A DNA stretch of 64,000 bases, from assembly GCF_032062135.1 (NCBI RefSeq), contig NC_092862.1:92992041-93056040 (forward strand), given 5' to 3'. The notes under the pieces were generated by a model that saw only the letters and a list, made by a program, of their open reading frames with translations, ran no database searches and had not been told where the DNA came from. How positions within the stretch are numbered: position 1 is the stretch's first letter; each line of letters begins with the position of its first letter. A program made the translations under genes and the position numbers. Below, in pieces: positions 1 to 12,530 of the stretch. The stretch is from Pyxicephalus adspersus (Eukaryota; Chordata; Amphibia; Anura; Pyxicephalidae).

Positions 1-384
1 CTTTTTCAGTTGCTGAATAGCGCGATCGCGTACGATTTCGGATTGCGAATACGAATGCGCGACCGATAATCCGATTCTGCTTGATGAATCAGGGGCGATA
101 TCCCCACATATTAATAATGCTAGACCATTTGCAATGACTTTTAAATACCTTTATATATATTATAATATATATTATGCTATCATGGTATATACCTTTATTT
201 CTCATCAAACCTATTTAAGTCTGTCTGCTTCAGTCAGGAAGGAATTTAGCATTTAAACTCACTAGTTCTGTAAAAACGCATATAAAGTTACATTCCATTG
301 TCTCGCAAGTTTGGAAAGGATTTTTTTTCTTGTTAGAGAAAATTGAACCATGCTTTATAATGGTTTTTACCCTTTTTTGCACAG

Positions 385-416
385 GAAAAAGCTTTAAGGC
401 CCAGTGCTGGTATCTG
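385..416 (+). CDS. Possible further exon of the unidentified upstream gene
   Basis: This 32-base segment lies between a pyrimidine-rich acceptor (CCCTTTTTTGCACAG) and a GTAAGG donor. In the frame that ends in phase 0 it reads KSFKAQCWYL, which joins either the 1050 or the 2121 candidate. It is short enough that chance is a real possibility. Confidence 0.25.
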
Positions 417-787
417 GTAAGGCTGTGCAATTTTCCCCTTCTTGCTCACCTCACCCTACTGTTGGCTACAAAATATGATGGGGGTAAAAGAGTCTGGGAG
501 ATTATTGGTAAAGTAAAGGGTAGACTACACAGTGACCAAGAAACAACCTAATTTTTTTTTCCTGTAATGTAGCACCTAGTACATATAATAAGCTGGTTTG
601 TGCAGGCAATAGGAGTCTGCACTATTATGAAGCCAATGATTGCCAGATTATGCAAAATGTCATACCATTATGCATACTACACTCCAGAATGTCCTGAGGT
701 ACATTGGTAGACCCCCAAAAAAAGCTTTGGGCCCCCATGCTTTCATTTTTTATCTCATTTAAGAAAATGAAATTAGAGAAAGATATT

Positions 788-985
788 GGGCCTGATTTTT
801 AAAGCTCTCCATGGCTGGAGAGGATACACTTTCTTTAGTGAAGCTGAGCCATCCAGCAAACCTGGAATGGATCTGGTCCAGGATTAAAAACATTAGCTAA
901 CAAGAAAATCATTCCAAGTTTGCTTGATCTACACTGATGAAAGTGTATCCTCTCTAGTCTTGGAGAGCTTTAATAAATCAGGCCC
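788..985. mobile_element. Foldback MITE, GGCCTGATTTATTAAAGCTCTCCA family
   Basis: A nearly full palindrome of 198 bases: GGGCCTGATTT..AAAGCTCTCC at the left and GGAGAGCTTTAATAAATCA GGCCC at the right, with the inner CCAGCAAACCTGGAATGG segment also mirrored. This is the most abundant repeat in the window. Confidence 0.85.
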
Positions 986-1049
986 ATTGTTTCAAGCTTT
1001 GTAGTGTTCCATCAGACATACTTGTTTATCTGTTTCTTTCTCTCTACAG

Positions 1050-1082
1050 TGCCATGTGATAAAAGGGGGATGGGATGGAAGG
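1050..1082 (+). CDS. Possible small exon of the unidentified upstream gene
   Basis: A very strong acceptor (TTTCTTTCTCTCTACAG) precedes 11 open codons, CHVIKGGWDGR, with a weaker GTACAA donor. It is phase 0 at both ends, so it could be included or skipped between 385-416 and 2121-2235. Confidence 0.22.
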
Positions 1083-2120
1083 GTACAATATAAGACACAT
1101 CAAATTTACATGCAAGCCCTTAGAGGCTTCCTTCAAAATTTACAAATTACAAATTTGCTTACCCTTTAACAACTTCAGGCCTCAGTTCAATAGAAAAGTC
1201 AAACTGGAAACAAGTTGGAACAATAGCAGCAGGTTAGCTGTAGTAAAAGCTTATGTAGTGCTTTTTTTTACATATCTGTGTAAATAATGTTTCAGTAAGT
1301 CTTTGGAAACAACTGGAGCAACAGTGCAGTAAACTGCTGTCCTCGACTTACATGGTTGTTACTTATAAGTCATGTGCTATGGCCCCAGAAGGTTTCAGTA
1401 TAAAATGTTTGTTCCTGCCCTAGTAATTTTTTAACATAACAATCCAGGCAGCAACATATAGGCAGCATCAGCAAGAAAATTCTAAAAAAAAAAACAGCTA
1501 TATGAGTATGGCACAGCCATAGTGTAATAATTTTTGGGCCAACATATTTCCAAAGCCCCACAAGCAAAAAGTAGTGGCACCATTTTCCTGATACCTTTAA
1601 ACAAATTGGTAATGTTGGCAATAAACATTTCATAACAGCTCCCTCTCTTTCATGTGTATTTTAATCACGTGACCATTAAAATAGCCTCTGGTTGTTTGCT
1701 TGACAAACTTACAGTTTTTGCTGTGTGCGCTATGTTTACACATGCTCTGTATTTGTGTGTATTACTAGCATGAGTACTCACATGTGCTGTTCAAAGCTAG
1801 TATGTTCTGATAATTTACATTTACATCATGTTTTACTCAACTCATCTGTGAGTTAAGCCCCACTAGCAGTTAGTTGAACACCGAACCTTCCAGGAGTACA
1901 TTCACTAAAAAATGAATAGACTGAGCCACCCCAATGGGTGGTTGTGCAAAGGCCAACTGCAAAACAATTTTTTTTAGTTGCCTGGAGCTGGTCTTTAATG
2001 TTTAAATTTCCCCTAAACCCTAACCATATTACTTTCACGACAACTAAACTCAAGAATAAACAATGATTATGCTGCAACTTATAAGAATTTAAAAGTGGTA
2101 GCTGCATTTGTTCTTTTTAG

Positions 2121-2235
2121 GAACATTCTCAGGAAATTCAGAAAACAGCTGATCTTGCTTACTTTAGAACCTTACCTCACTGTATTTTTTTGTGGTATAA
2201 TGACACTGGCACATGTGGAAACAGCATTAACCTGT
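2121..2235 (+). CDS. Candidate exon of an unidentified upstream gene
   Basis: A strong acceptor (TTTGTTCTTTTTAG) is followed by 38 open codons plus one base and a consensus GTGAGT donor. The peptide includes EHSQEIQKTADLAYFRTLPH and CIFLWYNDTGTCGNSINL. Two cysteines and an N-glycosylation-type NDT suggest an extracellular segment (inference). Its phase-1 end matches the next candidate exon at 4400. I do not recognise the family. It does not resemble ITPRID1, or NEUROD6 and PPP1R17, which I remember as human neighbours of ITPRID1. Confidence 0.5.
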
Positions 2236-4399
2236 GTGAGTCTAGTTTATCCAAAAGATAACACCAGCAGATTATTTGTATACCTGTGAACAGTGGAAAA
2301 GGAACAATGTGGCAAAGCGTGAAAAAGAATCTATATACATGAAAATCTGTAAGGAAAACAACTCAAAAACATTTCCTACCCTAGCCTGTGCTGCTCATTT
2401 ATAATTGTAATAGATAATAAGAATACATTTAGCCACAGACTTCGACTACAGCTTTCTCAAGCCGCTGAAAGTCCAATTAAAAAAGCTAAATCCCATGTGA
2501 GAGAATATATAGTTGTACAAATGATTTAGATTAATTTCCATAAAAAGAAGGGAGATGGAAATGCTATTAGCAGCATGCTCCAACAATTCAATCTGCTTTA
2601 ACATCAAATGTCTCCTAGAGATCCTGGGCAAAGCTGTGGAATGCTAGAAAACTCAAATAGCATGCAGAGTGCCTGCTTTCTCTGATTTTTGTTTTTCATG
2701 TTTATTTTACATGTGTCGTATTTTGCCTTGTTCTTGTTTAGCATTGTCTTGTTTTGTAAAATAAATTATACATTTTCCTCTTTCAAAGAAACCAATAGAA
2801 CTTGTGTCATAGTTATCTGACAGACTGCAATTCCAAGTGAGATAGCAAAACCAAACATCGCTGACACTTTTTAATTTTGATGAATCAATTTCATTTTTTT
2901 TTTTATATTTAAAATCCAAACACTTAAAATATTAGTTTTTACACCTTTGTTATAATTGAATGAAGCAAAAACTTTTTTTTGTTATACATAAGAATGTAAC
3001 AAAGTGTTGCTCAATCAGTGTGACTTGAGCAGGGCCAAAGGAAGGGAAGACAGTAATTATAAACTTCACAGTGTATATGAATAAACAAATTAGGTCTTCA
3101 CAGCACTTCCCTGTATCCATATAATAATTATCCATATCAGCCACCAGTCACAAACCACACCAGGTTGGTGGGTACTCTGATAAACCATATACATGTCACT
3201 CAACCCCAACTGCATGGTCTTGACCTTCCATTAACTCCATGATCACAAAACAGCAGCTGCCTGCATTTTCTATTACTCAACCAGTTCCAAAGAATCGAAT
3301 GCTCGCCATCTTGGTTTTCTTGGCACTGTCAAGGACAAAATCTCATGAACAGAGGGAAACCGAGATAGAACAAACATATATGACAGCAATTAAATCATGA
3401 CAGCACCCTTACAATAAAAAATACATTTTGGGCTGGGTGAGCAGGACACTCTACTTTAATGGCTTTGCCTAAAATGGCACCATTTTATCTAAATCAAATG
3501 CCTTTAGTTTACTTAAAGCATTTGTTAAAAACATTTATATGCTACCTAAAGCTATTGATAAAACAAGTAATATGAAAATATAAGTAACAGTACAGTACAG
3601 TAATTAGGACTTCTGTCAGTTTGTTGTTTATTTTTATTTTTTTACTTTATTCAAAGCAGGACATAAAAGGAGTAAATCCTTTTTAGTCACCAGAACAGGT
3701 GTGCTTTTTTGAAGAGTTCCACTCATTTCCCTTTCCCATAGGATTTCCCATTACTTTTTGTATTGGACACAATAGTATCCAATACACTATAACGAAAACT
3801 ATTCAGTGGAAACAAATCAACAATAAATCTAGCTCCCCGTATATTAAAACAAAAAAGTTTGACTTTTCATACACTTTAAACTCAAGTTAATATGAGTAAT
3901 ATTCTTCTTTTCCATCAACAGTTAGTTGAAGTCTTCATTGTAAAACTAGCTAATGAATAAATTAGGAGTTCCATTAAAAACCCTTTACATTAAACCTAGT
4001 CAACAGAAGAAAATATTTTAGATTAGTAAATCTTTACAGAAGATCTATACTAATAGTCTGCTATTGTTGACCTTTTCTTTTGAAAACGGTAGTTACCTGG
4101 CTGTAACACTGATTTAATACTATCCGTGCGTCTGAGCCAGAACATGCATTTTATCCTCTGACTTCGTTTGCCACATGCTTCTTTTAGGGTATTGACTCAA
4201 GGGGATTGAAGTCAAATAATTCATATGACAACTAGGCAACTAAAACTTTCAGACAGAAGTGTAGACCCCCTAGTTCTTTCAGAACAGACTTGTTGTTTGA
4301 CAGTATTATTGGTGCAGGGGCAGATATCCAACTTTATATTGTTTAGGAAGATTAAGTGTAATATATAGTAGTATAGAAACATATGTGTTTGTGTTACAG

Positions 4400-4500
4400 T
4401 ACATGTGAACGCAGACAAAGTTGACTTTACAAATGACCAGGAACCGATTTCAGCTAAAGCACACATCTTTAAAGATGACAGTTTCCGTTTTCTTATCAAG
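4400..4500 (+). CDS. Candidate exon of an unidentified upstream gene
   Basis: Acceptor TGTTTGTGTTACAG, then 101 bases open throughout and a GTAGGA donor after ATCAAG. The peptide is HVNADKVDFTNDQEPISAK followed by AHIFKDDSFRFLIK, a mixed, protein-like composition. Phase 1 to 0 joins exactly to the 2121-2235 exon, with TTA (Leu) spanning the junction. The family was not recognised. It could also be a fossil exon. Confidence 0.5.
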
Positions 4501-5207
4501 GTAGGAAGGCATGTGATCTATAGTGTGCAAAGCTCAAAAGGCCATATTTGCTGTCTAACTAACCCCTTGAAATGCGTCTTTTACATTATTGGTGAACCAC
4601 ATTAAAAGCTTAAGATAAATAAAAGAGAGGGTTTCCACAAAAGTCAATTAACATATGAGAAGTTCTTGCATGATTACCTTTTTTTTCTCATGAAAGATCA
4701 TGAAAAATGAAGAGATCAATCTTGTTTCCAATTTGTTAAAAATATTTCCATGCCAAAAGGATTTCCTGGTTTTGGAAAAATGGAAATGAACCTTATTTAA
4801 GATTTAAATGCTACCCAGGCTTGGTTAGTGACATTTACCCTTTAGTGTCCTGCTGACTATAATTTCTGAAGACAGAAAACAGCTAACAAAGTCCAGGTAA
4901 ATGCTTTTTATTTGTTCATTTTTTTTTTATAATACCTCCTATTTATTAAGTGCTGATGGTGTTAAACATGGTGGTGTTATATGGCTTTATGTACAGTGTC
5001 TCAAAAAAACCAAACACTTTGGGGTACATTCCAGGGGGTACATTATATTCCTAATATAAAAAAAAATACTTTGCCATGAATGCTATTTAGCTACTCATTT
5101 GGATCAGTTACTGGAATAGTGCAGTGAAATACAGTAGTTACACTAATTTTTTGTCTTCTTTTAATGTTTAATGTTTTGGTTTCAATATACATCCAATTTG
5201 TTTTCAG

Positions 5208-5288
5208 TATGATGTAATAATATTGGGTCATTGCCTAGGGCAAAAGAACTTCAAAATCTCAGTTCTAAATCAGATGCTGGATGGTTAA
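5208..5288 (+). CDS. Possible terminal exon of the unidentified upstream gene
   Basis: After an acceptor TTTGTTTTCAG, phase 0 as required by 4400-4500, the frame reads YDVIILGHCLGQKNFKISVL and then NQMLDG before TAA. An AATAAA lies about 180 bases further on. Support is weak: one acceptor and 26 codons. Confidence 0.22.
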   Translation, partial: YDVIILGHCLGQKNFKISVLNQMLDG

Positions 5289-5517
5289 AGTGGACCCAAA
5301 CTCACATTAAGTGTTTTATTCAAGGCCAACTTTTGTTTATAGCCAACTAGGCAATAATATTTTTTTAGAATACATAAGGCTTCTTAGATAAACTGTGTCC
5401 ATCAATTTAATCAAGTTATTCTCCAATACTGAATTAAGCACACTGTGCCTAATTAGATTTTTAGAATTTTTAATAAATATTTATTGAAAAAAAGTGAGCT
5501 TCTTTAAAAACAAAGAC

Positions 5518-5533
5518 TGTGTGTGTGTGTGTG
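5518..5533. repeat. Short (GT)n run
   Basis: Eight GT units. Confidence 0.9.
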
Positions 5534-5576
5534 CTCATGTGAATCTTCCAGTATGTACAGTATTTTGAAAGGCAAT

Positions 5577-5665
5577 ACAGGTAGTCTCCGGGTTACATAC
5601 AGGATAGGGACTGTAGGTTTGTCCTTAGGTGGAATTTGTATGTAAGTCGGAACAGGTACATTATT
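5577..5665. repeat. Dispersed repeat fragment (GGTTACATAC type)
   Basis: GTAGTCTCCGGGTTACATAC followed by GGATAGGGACTGTAGGTTTG and TGTATGTAAGTCGGAACAGG, which I recognise as a common vertebrate DNA-transposon-derived repeat. Fragment only. Confidence 0.5.
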
Positions 5666-7481
5666 TTAATGAATGCAATTAGGACAGATGTTTGTCTCAA
5701 CATCTTCTGCAAGTCATGCAAACCGCCCCTCCCCCCCTCAAGCCTCTGTCCTGGACACAGCGAGCATGGAAGCCTGTTCGTATCTAGGAGCAGGGAAGCC
5801 CCGTTCACATCTAGAATGCGCCCGTATGTTGGATGTCCTTAACCCTGGGACCAGTGTCCAACTAGCATAATTATATGACATGTTGTTTTAATTTAAAGGA
5901 CTAAGAAAAATTATTAAAAAAGGAATCCAACTAACGCTGCTGGCTCCTAATAATTTATGAAAATTTAAATTCTAGGTTTAGGTTTACTTTAAGCACATTA
6001 ATAGTGTTTATTTACGCCTGTCATAAAAATGATTTATGCAAAGTTAAGAACTTTATTCATATTTATGTCATCCATTTAAAAAAGACTCAACATTAGTGTT
6101 TTATAAGACTGATATAAACTGTCAGATGGCCAATGATTTATGTTAGCACCAAAATGCAATCAACATAGACATGCAAAGTAGTGAAAAACAAGTTACAATT
6201 GCAAAAACAGGGAGGAGAATGAACTAGTTTTCCAAAACAATTCTTGTTAGTCAAGTAAAAAACAGATGTCTGTGATCAACTTAAAACCAGTAAGAAAAGG
6301 ACAGAAAAAACCGGTATCCCTAGACATTATGGACATATAATGAAAGGATACCTTGGACAAACAAGTTACACCTGAAAAGTGAAGACCTTTTGACAGATTT
6401 TATAAATAGCAGGCAAAAGAAGCCCCACTGTACTGATATCTAATCTAAGCATGCACAGCATCAAAAAAAAAATAGAAAAAAAAAATAGAATCTCATGAAC
6501 AACTAATGGAATTGGTGGAAAAATTTAGGCAAACAGTTTAAAACATCATTAATATATTACATTTCTGTACAGAATTACAATTCCTTTGATGGGTTAATAT
6601 GCCTGATGTCCCACTGTTCTACACAAATTATAAAAAGTCCCTGTCATCAAATAATTAAATACAACAATCTTCTCATAAAACTATATGTGCATTTAGCATA
6701 TTTTATACATGTATTTACCTGTAAAAGCCTGCCTTGGGTAGACATCCAAAACGAGGGTACTGCTGGGTACTGCCATTTTGGATGTGACTAAGAGCTGTCA
6801 CTCAAGTGACCCTCTAAATGAATCTTTTTGGCTTTTTACCTGGGTGCTACATAAAAGTTTATGCAGGGAGGGAGTGGTAAGGGAGTCAGGTCAACACAGA
6901 CTTCTAGAGGTAGAGAGGGCTTTGACAAGACATAAGGGAGCTGTGGAACTGTGACTGTTCCAGAGAAATGTATTTATTAGGGTGTCTTGTTCCTTAGCAC
7001 TAAATGTGGGCATCTAGCTGAATCAAGATCAGCAATAAGCTTAGTAGTGGGCTTCAGATTGATAACACAAAAAGATACCTGATTCCACACAGGTTTAAGT
7101 GTATTAAGTGGTAAAACAGCATTTAGAGTTATAACTGAATTTGTGGAAGGAGGAAGGGTATATCAAAAAGTTTCTTGTACTCCTATACTGCAGTAATATC
7201 CCCCAATCTAACAAGGATGGTTGTGGACAACATACCAGTAAAACTGAGCCTTTACGTGTATTTACATGTTACCAGCACAGAAGACAGACCTACTATGTTA
7301 TAATACAACCAAGCTAACCTTGAAATGTTAGCAATATATTTTTTAGAAAACCAATGCAAAATAGAGTCTACCGGTTCAACATATAATTATTAGTTAATTA
7401 GCACTGTATGTTACACATAATTGACTTACCTTAGTATATAAACAAATATTGTTCCAGACATAGTCAAACCTAGTTGGCTTA

Positions 7482-7560
7482 ACCACCTAGCTGTTAAACC
7501 CGACCTTCGTACGGGCAAAAAAAAATGGCTAGGATGGTTAAGCCCGTATTTTTGTCACAT
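7482..7560. repeat. Short foldback at the edge of the 7.5-8.7 kb composite repeat
   Basis: TTAACCACCTAGC and GCTAGGATGGTTAA face each other across a CCCGACCTTCGTACGGGC hairpin. It looks like the terminal structure of a DNA element; the matching far end, possibly around 8450-8720, was not resolved. Confidence 0.5.
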
Positions 7561-7704
7561 CCTTACCTCCATGGTCCCGCTGTGCACATCCAGCGTCGTT
7601 TTCCTGTTCCAGCGTCGTTTTCCTATTCCAGCATCGTTTTCCTATTCCAGCGTTGTCCTCCGTCCATCGTCGTCCGTCGATCTCCCTCTCCAGCGTCGGG
7701 TGCC

Positions 7705-7819
7705 AGCGGGACCGGTAAGATGCCGGCCGGTATCTTGTGTTCCGCCGCCCGGCATCTTGTGTTCCGCCACCCGGCCGGCGGAACACAAGATACCGGCCGG
7801 CATCTTACCTGGTCCCGCT
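7705..7819. repeat. GC-rich long inverted repeat
   Basis: About 42-base arms: AGCGGGACCGGTAAGATGCC and onward at the left, its reverse complement at 7777-7819 with one inserted base, and a roughly 30-base spacer that repeats part of the arm (CGGCATCTTGTGTTCCGCC). It lies between an imperfect GTTTTCCTATTCCAGC tandem repeat (7597-7650) and the hairpin array, and is probably one composite transposon-derived unit from about 7480. Confidence 0.85.
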
Positions 7820-7953
7820 GATCGTCCACGTCCTTCTTCGTCCAGCGCCGGATGATCTGTGAAACGAGAAGCCGTCCGGCAGAGAAAAAAAACCGGAAGG
7901 CTTCTGCGTGCGTGATGACGTCGGTGCGTGTGTGGGAAATTCAAATAGAAACT

Positions 7954-8420
7954 CATTCATTCATTTTGTATTGGATTCAATACAAACTCCTGTATTCAAT
8001 CCAATACAAAATAATTCAAATAAATACAAAGTTTGTAATTGGTAAATTCAAACTGTCATTTTGTATTGGATTGAATACAAACTCCCATATCCAATCCAAT
8101 ACAAAAAATAAAAAAAAATAAAATAAAAGTAAATAACTTGGAAATTCAAATTTATATTTTGTATTTGATTGGATACAAACTTGCGTATCCAATCCAATAC
8201 AAAATAATATAAAATTAATACAAAGTACATAACTGGTAAATTCAAACGGTCATTTTGTATTGGATTGAATACAAACTCCCATATCCAATCCAATACAAAA
8301 AATAAAAAAAAATAAAATAAAAGTAAATAACTTGCTAATTCAAATTCTTATTTTGTATTGGATTGGATACAAACTCCCGTATCCAATCAAATACAAAATA
8401 ATTCAAAACAAACCCCAATA
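7954..8420. repeat. Tandem array of about 97-base hairpin units with a two-unit period
   Basis: Five units start near 7954, 8058, 8157, 8252 and 8351. Each contains TTTTGTATTGGATTGGATAC, a short AAACTCCC-type loop and the reverse complement. The linkers alternate: the second and fourth units share the same AAATAAAAAAAAATAAAATA linker, while the first and third share AAATTCAAAC(T/G)GT. The array therefore has a higher-order repeat of about 194 bases. Apparent open frames on both strands come from the repeat. Confidence 0.88.
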
Positions 8421-10639
8421 AATACAGAATCAAAGTTTTAAAAATTGCCAGTTATTCCCTGGATGGCTAGTGTGTAACACTGTGTCTTATCTTACCTTTG
8501 CTGATCTTCGCCTAATTTCCTTTAATTTTATTAAAAGTATTTTTTTTTTTACATGATTGTGTGTTTCAAACATTTTTTATATTCATAATATCTACTAGAA
8601 CCCTTGTTCGGACATATTTCTGTAAGTTACAGGTCTACAATTTAAAAAAAAAATTTCATGAAAAACAGTGGATCACTTTTGGTACAGAAATCTAGACCTA
8701 CCAGGTGAGTAATCAGTATCAGTAAGTTCTCCCCACATAGTTCCTAAATCTGTTGTTCTCCTGCTGCACTATATATGATATAAAGTATATACAATATTAA
8801 ACAGGCAGAGAGGAAACCTATGCAGAGATATGCATAGAGGTCTTCCAACAGGTATAGAAACTGCCATCACCTGCCCAAAATATTGTTAAGAACTTTGGAT
8901 GGCTTAAATGCTTTGTGGGGAAGTCAATGTAAGAGATGACTTCAATTAGAAGGGCTTAAAGCAGTTGTCTCATCTTGAATGACCTAAAGTCTACCTATTC
9001 TTGAATTCCCTGGGCCCCACAACTATGCACACAGCTATGAAAAAGTGGTGCATGAACAAGTAGTCTATTTTATGCTTCTCCATAAAAACGGCAAAAATTG
9101 GTAATCGAATCATGAAGAAACTGACCAGCCTACTGTTTAAGCACTTATTGTTTTATAGGAAAAATAGTGTACATTCAACTACAGAAATAGGTAATTTGGA
9201 AGAAAGTATGTTGTATATTTACCTTATGTCTTAAGAGCCAGCTAAAGTTAGCGTACCTACGTTTAAGGGATTAAAAAAAGCCAATTGAAAGGGACGCTTT
9301 TTCGTTCAAAGACATTGAAGGTTGTAATGTTTTGATGATATCTGAGAAAAGCCAATAAAAATAACATTACTATTGGCTTGTAAGTGGGAATAATAGGAAA
9401 ACAAACTTGTGCGTAAGAAAGGTTAACATAATTTAAAAATGTACACTTAACTATGAGGAGGGGAAGGGCAGGGGAAGGAAAGAATGAGAGAGATAGACAC
9501 AACAAAAGTCCTCACTGAGAAGTTTTCTTCCTATAACTACAGGTATCAATTTTAAAAGGTTAGGTTTTATTTATAACCTAGGTTAGGTTTTAAAAAATAC
9601 ACATATTATAGTGTGAACTGCATTTTAGGTACACAAATCTCTGAAACAAGTAGTTCAAACTAACACTTCTGTCATAACGTGTGACACAGGGTTCACCGTC
9701 TCCTAGAAAAAAAAATTCATCAGATAACAATCTTCCTCAGTAAAAACAGTTATATTGTTCTTGTGAACTCCAGCTAAAGTTAATTTAGAGCTGCTGATAC
9801 AGAGAACGCATATAAAGGTCAAAGGAGGGGCAAGTTACACAGAGGTTTATTGTAGCTACATAACACCAATTGCTGCTTTTTAGAAGTATTGGATGGTACA
9901 TATTTAGGTTCCTTTATATACATATACTAGAAATTTCAAGGATGTGTTGTATTAACTCTATGGGAGAAGTACAAATGGTATCTTAGCAGGCTTTAATGAA
10001 AAGCTTTATGATGCTTTATTGGAAATCAGTGCCATGTAAGGGTATTAGGTATATTAAGAGCAATATTTTCTATGTTGTGTTTTTATTGTGTTTTGTTTCT
10101 AAAACTGAATGCTTTTGAAGAGTATTTTAAACTGCATGGTACAAGAGGCCCAGACTTAAGTGTCTTTGCTTATCCACAATCCTTACCATTTTTGATTGAA
10201 TCTGGTTAGATTTATTTTATATTTTGTTTTTAAATATTACTCAATAATTACTAATGAAAATTCATCATAAAATTTTGCTAGCTTGTCTTATTCCTTGAAT
10301 TACATTGAATTCCTTGATATCAAACACTTGATTGGAAACATTGTCTAGAGACTAGCCCCCTCTAAATTTTCAAACATCCACGGACTATTAATTGAAATAT
10401 GTCCCTATTTTCATTGATTGACCAATACAATAAAAAACGCTAGTACATAACATTTGATTGAATGCATCTTTTTTGTCTGACCATGCTATGTATTTGTACA
10501 GTAGTTTGTTCAGAAATACATTTTTAATTGATACTACTTTTGTTCCTTACAAACTAAAAAAAAAATCTTATTGCAGGAGATTGAAATTTAGATGAAATGT
10601 CACTGAAAACAATTTTACCTGATAATTAGTGGAATAATT
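8421..10639. other. AT-rich intergenic sequence
   Basis: Possibly the right part of the composite repeat up to about 8720 (CGGACATATTTCTGTAAGTTACAGGTCT, partly mirrored by GGTACAGAAATCTAGACCT). Nothing recognised after that. Confidence 0.4.
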
Positions 10640-10780
10640 AGTGAAAGTAGAAAGAGAACAAACTTGCACAAACAGCGCTGTTAAGTTCTATGGAGAGGGG
10701 AGAGAGAGTACGAGCAATTGGCAACCTGCTGCACCTTTCTCCATAGAAAATACTAGTTGCAGTGGCTGCTTAGTTACTCA
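10640..10780 (+). repeat. Left copy of direct repeat flanking the Penelope-like element
   Basis: About 140 bases (AAAGTAGAAAGAGAAC ... TCTATGGAGAGGGGAGAGAG ... GTGGCTGCTTAGTTA) that recur in the same orientation at 14229-14372, on the far side of the PLE. It may be a pLTR of the element or a duplicated host MITE. Shorter related pieces occur near 19672 and 58200. Confidence 0.75.
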
Positions 10781-11620
10781 CCAAACCAAAGAATCAGAAC
10801 ATGAAGACCTTTTTAACCAAACTCAATAGAGAATTAGTTGAGGGCAAAGAAAAAAAGTTTGGAAGAGACAGACAAGCATTCGAGAATGGGTGGGCCTGAA
10901 AACATTCACAGTTACGCACAAGAAACCTCCATGGGAGGAGGAACTAGAGTCAGACAATTCATCACTGTATGCAGATACATCTTTTAGTTCACATTCCAAT
11001 CTTGGACGCAAGGGCACTAAAAGATCCAAACCATATGACACTAAATTCACAACTAGAAAATATCTATTTCACCATATACATATTCAGTTCACAAGAGGGA
11101 GAAGTAGGCAAAACTCTTCCCCCCAATTCAGAACACATAGATAGAGGGGCACATGATAATACAGAAGGGGAAGAACATTTAAGGGCAGTGGCTAACTTTT
11201 TTAGGTCCACCAAAATCATTAAAATAAACATCATTAGTCAAAAGGTATATGATTTTTTGAATGTTAAACATCCAAGACTGCCCACTTTCTATAGTTTACC
11301 TAAGATTCACAAGAATATGTCCCTGGGATAGCCTATAGTGTCAGGGAATGGATGTATTTCTGAAAACGACAGCGAACTGGTAGATAACTAACTAGGAGAA
11401 CATTTTTATGGCATCCCGTTGTATTTTAAGGATACCTTAGATGTATTATAAGTGATTGCAAATTTAAAATTTCCTAATAATTCAAGATAAGTTGCTATAG
11501 ATATAGAAAGTCTATATTTATGCATTCCACATGATATTGGTTTGAAAGTTGTTTCATCAATGAACTTTTGCGATACATGTATTTGGGTTTAATGACAAAA
11601 CTTACCTCCAGGTACAGGGA

Positions 11621-12088
11621 GTGGCAAAGGGGACGAAATGCGCCCCCATATTTGCCAACCTGTACCTGGGGGGATGGGAACGTAAACTTTTCAGCAATGA
11701 GTTCCTTGATTTATACCTTTGCCATATTCTTTTATTGCGAAGGTATATAGACGATATCCTCATTGTCTGGACAGGGTGTGAGAATGAACTTTTGGAATTT
11801 TTTGAAATAATGCAACAGAATTTATTTAATTTGAAATCTACCATGTTACACAGTAATACCAACATTACCTTTTTGGATATGGAATTAAAACTTACTAATA
11901 AGGGTGAAATTGAAGCTAAAGTTTATAGAAAACCAATGGCTGATAATACCATCCTATCAGCGAAGAGTGCTCACCCTCTAACGTTGAAAAAAAGCATACC
12001 ATACTCGCAATATATGAGGATTAAACCCAACTGGACAAATCTTATCGATTTTGAATCTCAGGCAAAAGAATTGAGAGACAGGTTGTAA
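11621..12088 (+). pseudogene. Reverse transcriptase fragment of the Penelope-like element
   Basis: This is the longest uninterrupted piece, 155 codons. It covers the RT palm: AKGTKCAPIFANLYLG (template-contact region), RRYIDDILIVWTG (catalytic Asp pair), then FLDMELKLTNKGEIEAKVYR and KPMADNT. YIDD and the following FLD.....G....KVYRKP are the standard PLE arrangement. The fingers (PTFYSLPKIHK) are in another frame upstream, interrupted by stops at about 11330, 11388 and 11449. Confidence 0.88.
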
Positions 12089-12530
12089 AAAGAAGCTACA
12101 GCCGTAAATTATTGAAAAAATCATATAACAAAGGTAAAGGTCTAAACAGGGATGAAATATTTTTTGGCCAAGGAAGAAAGAAGAGAGAACATCCTATATC
12201 AAGAATTATTATGAAATACACGCAAGAGCATGATGAATTTTAAAGAATTTACAAAACATATAGGCCTATTTTACTGGAAGACCCCAATATAGAAAAAGCA
12301 TTGGAAAACTACCATCAATAATGTGTCGGAGAGCTCCCTCTCTGAGGGACAATTTAGTAAGGAGTCACTTCTCAACTCAAAAGGGTCAATCCACTATATT
12401 GAAAGGTACTAGACCATGTGGCAAATGCAGGGAATGAAACTGGATCTATGATCAACTTGACAAAAAAATTGATTAACCCAATAGGGTGAACTTTAAGGGT
12501 TGTGATCCAGTGACATGCGAGACAAAGGAC

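Larger units (their letters stand above)
5290..7480. other. AT-rich intergenic sequence
   Basis: Apart from the GT run and the 5577 repeat fragment I see no exon-like or repeat structure I can name. Confidence 0.5.

Noticed and set aside
2095..2289. 64-codon open frame overlapping the 2121 candidate exon
   Set aside because: The exon reading in a different frame has splice sites and phase agreement; this frame has neither.
7525..7956. Overlapping open frames on both strands rich in Pro, Arg and Ser
   Set aside because: They are mirror images produced by the GC-rich inverted repeat and tandem repeats.
7954..8420. Array of regularly spaced repeats considered as CRISPR-like
   Set aside because: Units are contiguous with repeated linkers rather than unique spacers, and the sequence is vertebrate.
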